Below, piece by piece: positions 1 to 7,905 of a stretch of 17,648 nucleotides of DNA; the first letter of the stretch is position 1, and each line of letters starts with the position of its first letter. The stretch comes from Lachnospiraceae bacterium UBA7225. Lineage in GTDB: Bacteria > Bacillota > Clostridia > Lachnospirales > Lachnospiraceae. The DNA is taken from contig DKTR01000060.1 in NCBI GenBank assembly GCA_002473385.1, positions 1 through 17,648 of the forward strand. Direction: 5' to 3'. A program made the position numbers and the translations under genes. The notes beneath the pieces were generated by a model, which did no database searches, had not been told where the DNA came from, and saw only the letters and a program-made list of their open reading frames with translations.

Positions 1-3000
1 GCAGAGGCAGTATTTATCTGTGACAATCAGAAGCATACGGTATTCACCGATAAGGATGATGCAGCAAAGCGCATTACACTGACACAGGGACACAGATATC
101 GTCTGACTGAGATAAAGGCACCGGCCGGATATGAGATACCAGAGGATGCGAATGTTCTGGAATTTGCCGTTGGCAATGACGGAAATATCGTATTTGAAGA
201 AACGGATATCTTTGCCGGAAGCGCTTCTGAGACAGTGACGGTGACAGATACCCCGACAGCGTTCAGAATCGTAAAGCGTGACAGCGAGACGAACAGGGAA
301 CTTACGGGCGAAGATCTTGAACTTACTGTGAAGGATGAGAATGGTGCAGTGGTCTTTGTATGGACACATACCGAAAAAGGCTATGCGATTTCAAATCAGA
401 AGTATGACACATTGAGAATTGATGAAAACGGTGTGATAACCGGGCTGCCGGAAGGTACTTATATGATAGGCGAGACAAAGACGCCATACGGCTATCTGAC
501 AATTGACGATTTCCGCTTTACGCTGAATGAAAACGGCGGGCTGGCGGATGCAGACGGAGAGTCGGGAAGCATCGGACCGGATGCAGATACCCTGTATGTA
601 ACGGACACGGTGATCCGCGGACATGTATCGCTGACAAAGACGCTGGCGGATGCAGGTGAAAAGAACCGGTTGAAGAATGTCACCTTCGATCTGTATCGGG
701 TAAACGGCAAAGTGGATGCGAAGCCGGGCACGGCGGATGGAGGCGATGCAGCCGATATGCGGATTGCAGAGAATCTGCAGACAGACGAAAACGGCGTATG
801 GACTTCGGTTGGAAACGATGCAGTCTTTATGGATGCGCCGGCAGAAGGAGAAAAGGCATTCCGGGATGGTCTGCGGAGCGGAACCTACTACTTTGTGGAG
901 CGGCTTGCGACGGCGGACAGCGTGCTGGATGAGACACCAATCGTATTCGTAATAGAAGAAAACGGTGTGAACGGACAGCCGCACCCGGCCAAAAATCCGG
1001 TAATTGCCGCGAATGAGGCAGGCAAAGACACAAATGTGGTAGAAAATGCTAAATTCTCTGCCGCAGTGAAGCTGACGAAGTATGATGCACAAAGCGGGGA
1101 GCCGGTTGCAGGCGGCGTGAAGTTCCGTCTGGAAAAGACCGGAAACCAGGCAGATGGCACAGAGTATCCGCAGGGCGCAACAAAAACAGAGTATGAGCAG
1201 CCGGGCGGCGTAGTTGCTGAAATCGGTGCGGACGGCACAGTTATTTTTGAAGGACTTACGAAAGGAACGTATCACATCGCGGAGATTTCCGCGTGGGGAT
1301 ACGGAGAAGAAGAGTTCTTTGAGGCGGACATCGTGATTGGCGAAGACGACGATAATACAGTTGTGGAAATCAGAGACGGTGTTGATAATGTGGTGAAGAC
1401 CGCCGGAAGCTGGTGGAAGGAGACTGGAGCTGCAAACCGGAGACTGACGGCAGACCTTACGGTTATTAAGACCGATGCCGTAGATGCGGGAGAACTTTTA
1501 AAGGATGTGGAATTCAGGCTGCAGAAGAAAGATACGCTTGGTGAATACCAGGATATCCTGACTGGTCTGAACACCGGAAAGAGTTACCGGTTTGACGACA
1601 AGAGCGATCTGCGCGATATGCAGGCGGAGGAAACCGGGGAAACGCGTAAGGGAGAGCTTATTATAGAAGACATCGCATGGGGTGATTACCGTCTCGTAGA
1701 GACGAAGCCGCATGACGGCTATAGTACGGCTGCTAAGGGAACAGAGGAAGGTGATGATAAAGAAACAGTAACAGCAGAGTTTACAGTGGATCGTGACAGT
1801 TTCCAGAAGGATACAAACGAGGTGCTGCTGAAGAATATCGTTCTTGGCAATTATAAGACGGTGCTGACAATCAGAAAACAGGGCACAGACGGTGTATCCG
1901 GAGAGGCAATGAAAGACGCGCAGTTTATGATCACCGGAGAAGAATTTGCAGGCGAATATGCAGGTGAGACATCGATCATGGTGACAACCGGCGAAAACGG
2001 GGAACTGACGCTTGAAGGAGTGCTTGTGGCGGGCGTGAAATACACGCTGACAGAGACGAAGGCTCCTGCCGGATACGAACGGATCGACAAAACCTTTACC
2101 TTTATGGTGGCTTCAGACGGTACAGTGCTTACAGAGGAAGATAACGCGGAAGCGGGCTATGCGCTCACGGAAGCCTCCTTCTTCGATAATGTGATTACCG
2201 TAAGTGATGAGCCGGTTGATGTGAAGCTTGTAAAGACTGACCGGAAGGGCGAAAAGCTGACCGGAGCTGAGTTTACGCTGACCGGAGAGTTTGCGGACGG
2301 TTCTGAGGAAATTCTGCTGACGGATGAAAATTTTGACACAGCACTGAAGGCGAAGCTGATCGCAGGTACCAAAGAAAAGGAATACATCTACACGCTGAAG
2401 GAGACAAAGGCTCCGGCAGGCTACCGTCTGATGGAGGATGTTCTCTTTACGATAAGTGAAGAAGGTGCAATCATCCTGAAGGCGGATGAGGAAGGCAGAC
2501 TTCCGGAAAATGTGAAGGTATCTGCGGAGGAAGGTGTTGCTGTGCTGACTGCAGAGGATGATCCGATCACGGTGAAATTCCTGAAGCGTCTGACTGGCGA
2601 TGTACAAACAGACGGTATTGCGGGCGCAAGGTTCATCCTGAAAGCGGCAGAGGGCAAGACGCTGGCAAACGGCGAAGCAGCCTATGAGTGGACCAGCGGG
2701 ACGGATGCCGTGGAGATTCCTGCTCTGCTGATTGGAGGCGATACCTACACGCTGACGGAGATAAATGCTCCGGAGGGTGCACTTGCGGTGAATGGGGAAA
2801 CACAGAGTAAATTTGTGTATACCTTTACGGTAGATAAGACAGGCGCTGTTACGGATGTGCCGATGACAGAAAGCAGTGAGACCCAGGGTCTGACATATCA
2901 GGAGGATACCGGTATTGTGACGATCTGGAATGAGCCTGCTGCTCTGATTATCCGCAAGAAGGGAACAGATACGGATGCGCTTAAGAAGGATGCTGTTTTC

Positions 3001-3933
3001 GAGATTACCGGAAGATTTGCCGGGGACCGCTATGCAAACAGCGATCCGGAAATGGCAGCTGCAGGCGTACATACGCTGACTGTTACGACAAACGGCAGTG
3101 ACAGCATAGAAAATGTATTGAAGGGCCGTCTGATCGCAGGCGAGACCTATACCGTGACCGAGGTGGCTGCACCGAACGGTTATACGGGAAATCCGGAAAA
3201 GATATGCTTTACGGTGACAGGTACCGCTCTTGTAAACGGAAAGGTACAGCTGCTTGTAGAGCTGACAGAAACGGCAAAGAGCTACGAAATTCTGACGGAT
3301 GCGGACGGAACGCCGGCACTTGTACAGTATGATACGCCGATTGAGCTGAATCTGAGAAAGGTAGACGCGCAGGGTAATCCGCTGGCAGGTGCAGTGTTTG
3401 ATATCACCGGTGTATTTGGTGATGACGGACAGGAGAGCACGAAAACCTTCGTGAGCACCTGGAAGGGGACGGTCGATCTGTCAAAGATGGTCAATGAGTA
3501 CAATCTCAAAGCCGGACACCGGTACATATACGCGATAACAGAGACGAAGGCTCCGGCGGGCTACAAGGCGCTGGAGGGAACGGTTTACTTCCGCGTGATC
3601 AGAACAGAGGAAGGCCGGGCACAGCTGCAGGTACTCTCGCAGACACCGGTAAGTATTCGCGGGCAGCTCACATTGAACACGGATGAGAGCAACGCAAATC
3701 TGTCGGTTCTGGATATTGTCAATGAGAAGATACCTGGCACGGACACACCGGATACTCCTGAAAAACCGGGCAGCTCCGGAGGACGCAGCGGCGGTTCTGC
3801 CGGCAGGTCTTCTGCACCGGCTAAGACGGGTGATGACACAGACTATATGTTCTATTTGTGGCTGATGCTGCTGGCAGCAGCGGCTGCAGGAGGAACCGTC
3901 GCAGCTGGAAGAAAACGCCGGAAAAAATGGTAG
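1..3933 (+). CDS. Large SpaA/CnaB-repeat LPXTG-type surface adhesin (5' end outside window)
   Basis: The frame is open from base 1, so the gene starts upstream; the GTG at 235 is internal. The 1,310 codons visible consist mainly of repeated prealbumin-like (CnaB/SpaA) domains. About ten E-box-like motifs mark them: TEIKAPAGY (106-132), GETKTPYGY (469-495), TETKAPAGY (2050-2076), KETKAPAGY (2398-2424), TETKAPAGY (3538-3564), and more diverged forms such as AEISAWGYG, TEINAPEGA and TEVAAPNGY. Each domain begins with a strand carrying a Lys (for example VKLVKTD, LNLRKVD). In this family such Lys and E-box Glu residues form intramolecular isopeptide bonds, giving rigid, protease-resistant stalks. 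The C-terminus has a Pro/Gly/Ser-rich wall-spanning linker, the sorting motif PAKTG (3817-3831), a hydrophobic segment and an RKRRKK tail, so sortase anchoring to peptidoglycan is expected. It may be a pilus backbone, tip protein or stand-alone adhesin; no sortase gene is in view. The binding target cannot be read from sequence. Confidence 0.9.
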   Translation, partial: AEAVFICDNQKHTVFTDKDDAAKRITLTQGHRYRLTEIKAPAGYEIPEDANVLEFAVGNDGNIVFEETDIFAGSASETVTVTDTPTAFRIVKRDSETNRELTGEDLELTVKDENGAVVFVWTHTEKGYAISNQKYDTLRIDENGVITGLPEGTYMIGETKTPYGYLTIDDFRFTLNENGGLADADGESGSIGPDADTLYVTDTVIRGHVSLTKTLADAGEKNRLKNVTFDLYRVNGKVDAKPGTADGGDAADMRIAENLQTDENGVWTSVGNDAVFMDAPAEGEKAFRDGLRSGTYYFVERLATADSVLDETPIVFVIEENGVNGQPHPAKNPVIAANEAGKDTNVVENAKFSAAVKLTKYDAQSGEPVAGGVKFRLEKTGNQADGTEYPQGATKTEYEQPGGVVAEIGADGTVIFEGLTKGTYHIAEISAWGYGEEEFFEADIVIGEDDDNTVVEIRDGVDNVVKTAGSWWKETGAANRRLTADLTVIKTDAVDAGELLKDVEFRLQKKDTLGEYQDILTGLNTGKSYRFDDKSDLRDMQAEETGETRKGELIIEDIAWGDYRLVETKPHDGYSTAAKGTEEGDDKETVTAEFTVDRDSFQKDTNEVLLKNIVLGNYKTVLTIRKQGTDGVSGEAMKDAQFMITGEEFAGEYAGETSIMVTTGENGELTLEGVLVAGVKYTLTETKAPAGYERIDKTFTFMVASDGTVLTEEDNAEAGYALTEASFFDNVITVSDEPVDVKLVKTDRKGEKLTGAEFTLTGEFADGSEEILLTDENFDTALKAKLIAGTKEKEYIYTLKETKAPAGYRLMEDVLFTISEEGAIILKADEEGRLPENVKVSAEEGVAVLTAEDDPITVKFLKRLTGDVQTDGIAGARFILKAAEGKTLANGEAAYEWTSGTDAVEIPALLIGGDTYTLTEINAPEGALAVNGETQSKFVYTFTVDKTGAVTDVPMTESSETQGLTYQEDTGIVTIWNEPAALIIRKKGTDTDALKKDAVFEITGRFAGDRYANSDPEMAAAGVHTLTVTTNGSDSIENVLKGRLIAGETYTVTEVAAPNGYTGNPEKICFTVTGTALVNGKVQLLVELTETAKSYEILTDADGTPALVQYDTPIELNLRKVDAQGNPLAGAVFDITGVFGDDGQESTKTFVSTWKGTVDLSKMVNEYNLKAGHRYIYAITETKAPAGYKALEGTVYFRVIRTEEGRAQLQVLSQTPVSIRGQLTLNTDESNANLSVLDIVNEKIPGTDTPDTPEKPGSSGGRSGGSAGRSSAPAKTGDDTDYMFYLWLMLLAAAAAGGTVAAGRKRRKKW

Positions 3934-3963
3934 TGCAGAAACAATGAAAAAGAAATAATGGTA

Positions 3964-4007
3964 ATAAGAAATGAGCCGGACCCGGAAGGGAACGGCTCAT
4001 TTCTTAT
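3964..4007. terminator. Bidirectional intrinsic terminator between convergent genes
   Basis: A perfect 15-bp stem (3964-3978 with 3993-4007) encloses a 14-base loop. The right arm ends in a T-rich stretch on the plus strand and the left arm is A-rich, giving T-rich sequence on the minus strand. It sits between the ends of the adhesin gene (plus) and the DUF1292 gene (minus), so it can end both transcripts. Confidence 0.85.
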
Positions 4008-4034
4008 GTTGTGGCGAAAAATATTTTCAGATTC

Positions 4035-4376
4035 CTATTCTTCATCGTCATCCAGTTCATCAAATTCCTGATCGTCCAGCATCTCATCGAATGCGTCTGC
4101 GGCAGCCTCATACTCATCGTCATCCTCAATGTTTTCCAGGGACGGGTTGCCGTTTTCTTCCTTGTAGCGGTATAAGAATACCTCTCCATCCTCGTTTTCG
4201 CCGTTTTCATCCAGCGGGAGAAGGGCGATGTACTGTTTGTCACCAACCGGATATACTGTCAGAATGGCACATTCCAGCACTTCTCCGTTGTCCAGGGTAA
4301 GGGTAACGGTTGCCTGCTCACAGTCTTCGCCGCAGGAGGCGCAATTTCCGCTGCAATTTACATCATTTTCGCTCAT
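4035..4376 (-). CDS. DUF1292-family acidic protein with N-terminal cysteine cluster
   Basis: This is a 113-residue protein of the DUF1292 type, recognised by the central ECAILTVYPVGDKQYIALLP region followed by a FLYRYKEE strand. The function of the family is not established. The N-terminus has four cysteines spaced C8-x3-C12-x2-C15-x3-C19, which could bind a metal. The C-terminus is almost purely acidic (last 30 residues mostly D/E). An in-frame extension to an ATG at 4526 exists, but the start at 4376 is preferred: it has a GCGAGG ribosome binding site about 10 bases upstream, and family similarity begins after it. The gene is monocistronic, divergent from the GH13-like gene and convergent with the adhesin gene. 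It has no signal peptide and is presumably cytoplasmic. Confidence 0.85.
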   Translation of the reverse strand: MSENDVNCSGNCASCGEDCEQATVTLTLDNGEVLECAILTVYPVGDKQYIALLPLDENGENEDGEVFLYRYKEENGNPSLENIEDDDEYEAAADAFDEMLDDQEFDELDDDEE

Positions 4377-4517
4377 AAGTTTTAACCTCGCTTTTTTCTT
4401 TGATTCCCGCGGGCAGTGATCCTGGCGGATGTGCCTGCATGTCTGTCTGACATCTGCTGCGGGGGTTATCACCACTTTAGCAAAATCTGCTGCTAAATGC
4501 AAGTAAATTTCAAAAGT

Positions 4518-4523
4518 ATTATA
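4518..4523 (-). promoter_or_regulatory. Candidate -10 box for the DUF1292 gene
   Basis: On the minus strand 4523-4518 reads TATAAT. No good -35 hexamer lies 16-18 bases upstream. If used, it would give a leader of roughly 135 bases. That leader contains a CCCGCGGG palindrome (4406-4413) and a small ATGTC/GACAT hairpin of unknown meaning. Confidence 0.4.
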
Positions 4524-4540
4524 CAAACCGGGCAGAATTA

Positions 4541-4549
4541 TGTTATACT
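4541..4549 (+). promoter_or_regulatory. Extended -10 promoter for the GH13-like gene
   Basis: 4541-4549 reads TGTTATACT, an extended -10 (TGn followed by TATACT). It lies about 33 bases upstream of the start codon at 4583, with a GGAAAGGA ribosome binding site between. The -35 region is weak, which is common for extended -10 promoters. Confidence 0.55.
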
Positions 4550-4582
4550 AAATTCAAAAATACTTACGGAAAGGATGAGAAA

Positions 4583-6418
4583 ATGTTGCAGAACAGGCAG
4601 AAATTATGGACAGTAGAGAAAAGTGCGGCACTTTTCTGTACACCCGGCGCCGTAAAGGAGAGGGATGGGGTCCGGTTTACCGTTGCCGCAAAGAAGGGAC
4701 AAAAGGCGGACCTTTTGCTGTACGACAAAAAGAGTGGTGCTCTTATGCAGGAAGAGACTTTTCCGGATGAAGCTGCAATAGGCGGACTGCGTACCATGAA
4801 GGTGATCGGACTGCCATGGAAGCAGTGTACGTATCAGTTCAGAATTGACGGAGAAATGGCAGGGGATCCTTATGCGGCGCTGCTCTGTCCACAGAAGGAG
4901 GAGACAGAGAGCTGGGAGGATATCCGCTGCGGGATGGTTTTTGCTGCCTACGACTGGCAGGGGGATAAAAAGCCTGCCATTGCCTGGGAGGACGCAGTGA
5001 TGTATCACCTTCACGTGCGCAATTATACCAGGCATCCCAGATCACAGGTGCGCGGCAAGGGTACTTTTAAAGGGCTGCAGGAAAAGATACCGTACTTAAA
5101 GGATCTGGGCATTAATCAAGTGAAGCTGATGCCTGTTTATGAACCGGCACCGCTGATAAAGCAAAAAAAGAGACATCCGGTTATGTGTGCGCTGCCCGCG
5201 AAGAAGGATTACTGGGGCTATGGGACAGGAAATTATTTTGCACCCAGGCGGTCTTTTGCAGCAACGGCAGATCCTGTGAAGGAGCTGAAGGACTGTATAC
5301 GCGCATTTCACGAGAGTGGTATTGAGGTGCTGCTGGACATGTATTTTTCACGGGAGGTGTCCATTCGGACAGCGCTGGACTGTCTGACGTTCTGGGTACG
5401 GGAGTACCATATCGACGGTTTTCACATTATGGGAAATGAGGACATTTGCTGTTACCTTGCGGGGGATCCTCTTCTTGCGGGTACGAAGCTGCTTGCGGGC
5501 AATATTTCCGGCTGGTGGAACGTCAGGAAGGACAGCGGACGCAGTTTCGGAGAATGTAACGACGGATTTCTGGTGGACATGCGCCGGATTTTAAAGGGGG
5601 ATGAGGGTGTGCTGGAAGCGGCTGCCTGGCGCGGCCGTCGAAATTCGGCAGAGTTTGGCATTATCAATTATATGACGAATCACGATGGCTTCACCCTGCA
5701 GGACCTGGTGAGCTACGACAATAAACATAACGGGGAGAATGGCGAACAGAATACGGACGGCGCTGACTGTAATTTCAGCTGGAACTGCGGGGCGGAAGGA
5801 GCATGTAAAAAGAAGGCAGTTATTACGCTTCGCAAAAAACAGGTGCGAAATGCCTTTCTGCTGATGCTGCTTGCACAGGGGACGCCTATGCTGCTCGCAG
5901 GCGACGAGTTTGGCAATTCCCAGGGCGGAAACAACAACCCCTATTGTCTGGACAGCAGTGTTTCCTGGGTGGACTGGAGCGCATACCAGAAAAACAGAGA
6001 ACTGACAGATTTTGTAAAAAAGGCGATTGCTTTCCGGAAGGAGCATAAGATCCTCCATCTCGCGAAGGAACTGCAGCTTTCGGATTATAAGTCCTGCGGC
6101 TGTCCGGATCTTTCCTATCACAGCAACCGCGCATGGTACGGGGATTTTGCGTACAACAGCAGGCAGCTTGGCGTGATGCTGTGCGGTCTCTATGCCGGAG
6201 AAGAGGAATATCTGTATATCGCATACAATTTCAATCCGCTGCCGCAGGAGTTTGCGCTGCCAAAGCTTCCAGTGGGCTATGCGTGGCACATTGCCATTGA
6301 TACCGGCAGAGACGACGCTTTCCTGACAGAGCCTGTGCCGCTTGATGTCAGTGAACGGATAAAAGAGTTCCCTGAGCGGACGGTGGTTGTTTTAATTGGA
6401 AAGAAGGGAATAAAATAG
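4583..6418 (+). CDS. GlgX/isoamylase-like GH13 protein, predicted catalytically inactive
   Basis: The 611-residue protein has an N-terminal CBM48-like sandwich (about 20-100, ending MAGDPYAAL), a debranching-enzyme-type TIM barrel and a C-terminal beta domain. GlgX-like signatures are intact at YWGYGTGNYFAP (210-221), NHDGFTLQDLVSY (366-378), KHNGENGE and TPMLLAGDEFGNSQGGNNNPYC (434-455). The catalytic elements are not. The nucleophile Asp of region II (normally GFRFD) is Met283 in DGFHIM. The acid/base Glu of region III (normally KLIAEPW) is Gly306 in KLLAGNI. The Asn-His of region I is Ser256-Arg257. Only the third Asp (Asp368) remains, and the segment between regions I and II is much shorter than in GlgX. 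By established GH13 chemistry it should not hydrolyse alpha-glucosidic bonds; a glucan-binding or regulatory role is inferred. It is full length, with no frameshift, so it looks maintained. It is followed by a DUF5662 gene after one base. Confidence 0.85.
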   Translation: MLQNRQKLWTVEKSAALFCTPGAVKERDGVRFTVAAKKGQKADLLLYDKKSGALMQEETFPDEAAIGGLRTMKVIGLPWKQCTYQFRIDGEMAGDPYAALLCPQKEETESWEDIRCGMVFAAYDWQGDKKPAIAWEDAVMYHLHVRNYTRHPRSQVRGKGTFKGLQEKIPYLKDLGINQVKLMPVYEPAPLIKQKKRHPVMCALPAKKDYWGYGTGNYFAPRRSFAATADPVKELKDCIRAFHESGIEVLLDMYFSREVSIRTALDCLTFWVREYHIDGFHIMGNEDICCYLAGDPLLAGTKLLAGNISGWWNVRKDSGRSFGECNDGFLVDMRRILKGDEGVLEAAAWRGRRNSAEFGIINYMTNHDGFTLQDLVSYDNKHNGENGEQNTDGADCNFSWNCGAEGACKKKAVITLRKKQVRNAFLLMLLAQGTPMLLAGDEFGNSQGGNNNPYCLDSSVSWVDWSAYQKNRELTDFVKKAIAFRKEHKILHLAKELQLSDYKSCGCPDLSYHSNRAWYGDFAYNSRQLGVMLCGLYAGEEEYLYIAYNFNPLPQEFALPKLPVGYAWHIAIDTGRDDAFLTEPVPLDVSERIKEFPERTVVVLIGKKGIK

Positions 6419-6419
6419 A

Positions 6420-7037
6420 ATGAATCCAATCGGACATTTTTGTACCATTACCGGACACAAGCTTCTGGTAATGGAGCACTGCTTTAAAATCGGATTATAC
6501 TGGCAGGGGCTGACACATGATCTGTCAAAATATATGCCGTCAGAGTTCCTTGTCGGGGCAAAGTATTACCAGGGGACGCGCAGTCCGAATAATGCGGAGC
6601 GCGAGGATAAGGGCTATTCGGCAGCGTGGCTGCATCACAAGGGAAGAAATAAGCACCATTTTGAATACTGGATAGATTACAGCCTCGAGGATAAGAATCA
6701 CGCGATGTCGGGTATGCGGATGCCGCGGCGCTATGTCGCGGAGATGCTTGCCGACCGGATTGCTGCATCAAAGATTTATAACCGTGGAACTTATACACAG
6801 CATGATCCGCTGACGTATTTTTTGAAGGGAAAGAATCATTATATGATGCATCCAAAAACGCAGCAGGAGCTGGAGCACCTGCTGCGGATTCTGGATAAAT
6901 ATGGAGAGGATGCCTGTTTTTCTTATGTGCGGGATGTGTACCTCGGCAGACAGAAGCGTATCCGGCGCCTGATGCGCAGGATGCGGCACAAAAAGGCAGC
7001 GGCAATTTCTGTCATAAGAGGATATGACAGACCGTAG
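6420..7037 (+). CDS. DUF5662-family histidine-rich protein
   Basis: This 205-residue protein matches what I know as DUF5662, a family without an established function. It has conserved-looking His/Asp motifs: GHKLLVMEHC (12-21), LTHDLSKY near residue 35, and HHKGRNKHHFEYW around 77-89. The pattern resembles a helical HD-like metal-binding protein, but this is inference. There is no signal peptide or membrane segment, and the C-terminal tail is very basic (RRLMRRMRHKK). The start codon lies one base after the stop of the GH13-like gene, with the ribosome binding site (GAAGGGA) inside that gene's end, so the two are translated from one mRNA. The 3' end faces luxS with only 9 bases between. Confidence 0.75.
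   Translation: MNPIGHFCTITGHKLLVMEHCFKIGLYWQGLTHDLSKYMPSEFLVGAKYYQGTRSPNNAEREDKGYSAAWLHHKGRNKHHFEYWIDYSLEDKNHAMSGMRMPRRYVAEMLADRIAASKIYNRGTYTQHDPLTYFLKGKNHYMMHPKTQQELEHLLRILDKYGEDACFSYVRDVYLGRQKRIRRLMRRMRHKKAAAISVIRGYDRP
7009..7030. repeat. Inverted repeat at the 3' end of the DUF5662 gene
   Basis: CTGTCATA (7009-7016) and TATGACAG (7023-7030) form a perfect 8-bp stem with a 6-base loop. It lies inside the last codons of the DUF5662 gene, just before the convergent luxS end. Neither strand has a T-run after it, so it is not a normal intrinsic terminator. It may simply be chance. Confidence 0.35.
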
Positions 7038-7046
7038 ACGGCGCTC

Positions 7047-7523
7047 TCAGACAGGGTATACCAGCCGGTCCGGAGTAATATGTTCCAGCACCTTCAGATA
7101 GCGGTCTGCCACATAGTTTGCCATGGCAAGGTTGTGATCGAGATAATTTCCGCAGTCTTTTGCCTCGGCACCCGGAATCTCCCCGCGGAAATCGCGGATA
7201 AACGTAAACATGCCGGTGATCAGCGGAAGAATATCGCTGGAATCGTAATCTCCGGCGAGCAGAAGATAGCAGCCTGTGCGGCAGCCCATCGGACCGAAAT
7301 AGACGATATCCGGACCGAATTTGCGGTCGCTGCGCAGATATGTGGCGCCAAGATGCTCCAGCGTGTGCAGCTCCGCTGTGTTCATGACAGGTTCCTCGTT
7401 CGGGGAGGTTATGCGGATATCGAAGGTCGTGATAACCGTGCCGCTGAACGTATCCTTGCGCGACACATAAAGACCAGGCTGCAGTTTGATATGGTCAATC
7501 GTAAAGCTTGCAATTTTTTCCAT
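7047..7523 (-). CDS. luxS: S-ribosylhomocysteine lyase (LuxS)
   Basis: LuxS cleaves S-ribosylhomocysteine to homocysteine and DPD, the precursor of autoinducer-2. It is a cytoplasmic step of the activated methyl cycle. The 158-residue protein has the usual family length and all signature residues: the HTLEH metal motif (His53, Glu56, His57), the catalytic Cys81 in GCRTG, and Cys124 in DCGNYLDHN as third metal ligand. The start is supported by an AAAGGAG ribosome binding site directly upstream on the minus strand. The gene stands alone, convergent with the DUF5662 gene and divergent from trpS. A folded repeat-like element begins only 28 bases upstream of its start codon, so its promoter must lie inside or beyond that element. 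A TTGGGC / TATACT pair with 17-bp spacing is visible at the element boundary, but it would leave almost no leader. I saw no SAM or SAH riboswitch. Confidence 0.97.
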   Translation of the reverse strand: MEKIASFTIDHIKLQPGLYVSRKDTFSGTVITTFDIRITSPNEEPVMNTAELHTLEHLGATYLRSDRKFGPDIVYFGPMGCRTGCYLLLAGDYDSSDILPLITGMFTFIRDFRGEIPGAEAKDCGNYLDHNLAMANYVADRYLKVLEHITPDRLVYPV

Positions 7524-7550
7524 GAGAATCTCCTTTGCAGTATATATTTT

Positions 7551-7799
7551 ATGATGCCAGGGCCCAAAGGTCTAAACCCACATGAGCTTGCTCATAAGTG
7601 GGTGAAAGACCTTGGGGTCCGCCCCGATATGAGCATAAAAGTGGGATGTATATCCCACGATATGCGAATGTCGGGCTGGGCGCTGGATGTCCAGTGGACA
7701 TCCGCTTAGCGCGGACCGTAGCGAAGCGCAGATGTGGAAGTGCGAAGCACGGAGCAATCCGCAGGCATCATGGTCGGGGGCTTTTGACCCCGACATCAT
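7551..7799. repeat. Highly structured intergenic element with ATGATGCC ends (element 1)
   Basis: This is the only sizeable gene-free stretch in the window (7524-7905). It starts with ATGATGCC (7551-7558), matched by a perfect inverted copy GGCATCAT (7764-7771); a second CATCAT closes it at 7794-7799. Almost every part can fold: 7560-7620 (CCCAC/GTGGG, ATGAGC/GCTCAT, AAGGTCT/AGACCTT nested), 7641-7658 (GTGGGAT/ATCCCAC), 7680-7712 (perfect GGATGTCC/GGACATCC inside GCGCT/AGCGC), 7740-7750 (GTGC/GCAC) and 7773-7794 (GTCGGGG/CCCCGAC). There is no convincing coding content. The left end ATGATGCCAGGG recurs at 15141. It could be a miniature inverted-repeat element or a structured non-coding RNA. It is not a T-box, as the conserved T-box core is absent. 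Confidence 0.7.
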
Positions 7800-7831
7800 T
7801 TTATATAAGTATGAACGATGCAGGTGCAAAT

Positions 7832-7868
7832 GTCAATGGTTGACTTTCACATATTCAAGTGATAAACT
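7832..7868 (+). promoter_or_regulatory. trpS promoter with overlapping inverted repeat
   Basis: TTGACT (7840-7845) and TAAACT (7863-7868) are separated by exactly 17 bases and lie 37 bases upstream of the trpS start. A short palindrome GTCAA-TGG-TTGAC (7832-7844) overlaps the -35 box and could be an operator, but it is short enough to be chance. Confidence 0.7.
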
Positions 7869-7905
7869 TAACAGGAAAAGTAACATAAAGGAAGGCGGCA
7901 TAGTT

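Noticed and set aside
391..3072. Long minus-strand open frames opposite the adhesin gene (for example 391-1275 and 2113-3072)
   Set aside because: They are antisense shadows of the repetitive plus-strand coding sequence, lack ribosome binding sites and show no recognisable domain.
4374..4526. 50-residue N-terminal extension of the DUF1292 protein
   Set aside because: The ATG at 4526 lies before the likely transcription start region and has no ribosome binding site; the ATG at 4376 has one and fits the family.
7687..7905. Extension of trpS upstream to 7687
   Set aside because: It would translate through the folded intergenic element and the trpS promoter; TrpRS family length and the ribosome binding site fix the start at 7906.
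7551..7905. Tryptophan T-box leader for trpS
   Set aside because: No conserved T-box core (AGGGTGG-type sequence) or antiterminator/terminator pair is seen, and the trpS promoter lies downstream of the folded element.
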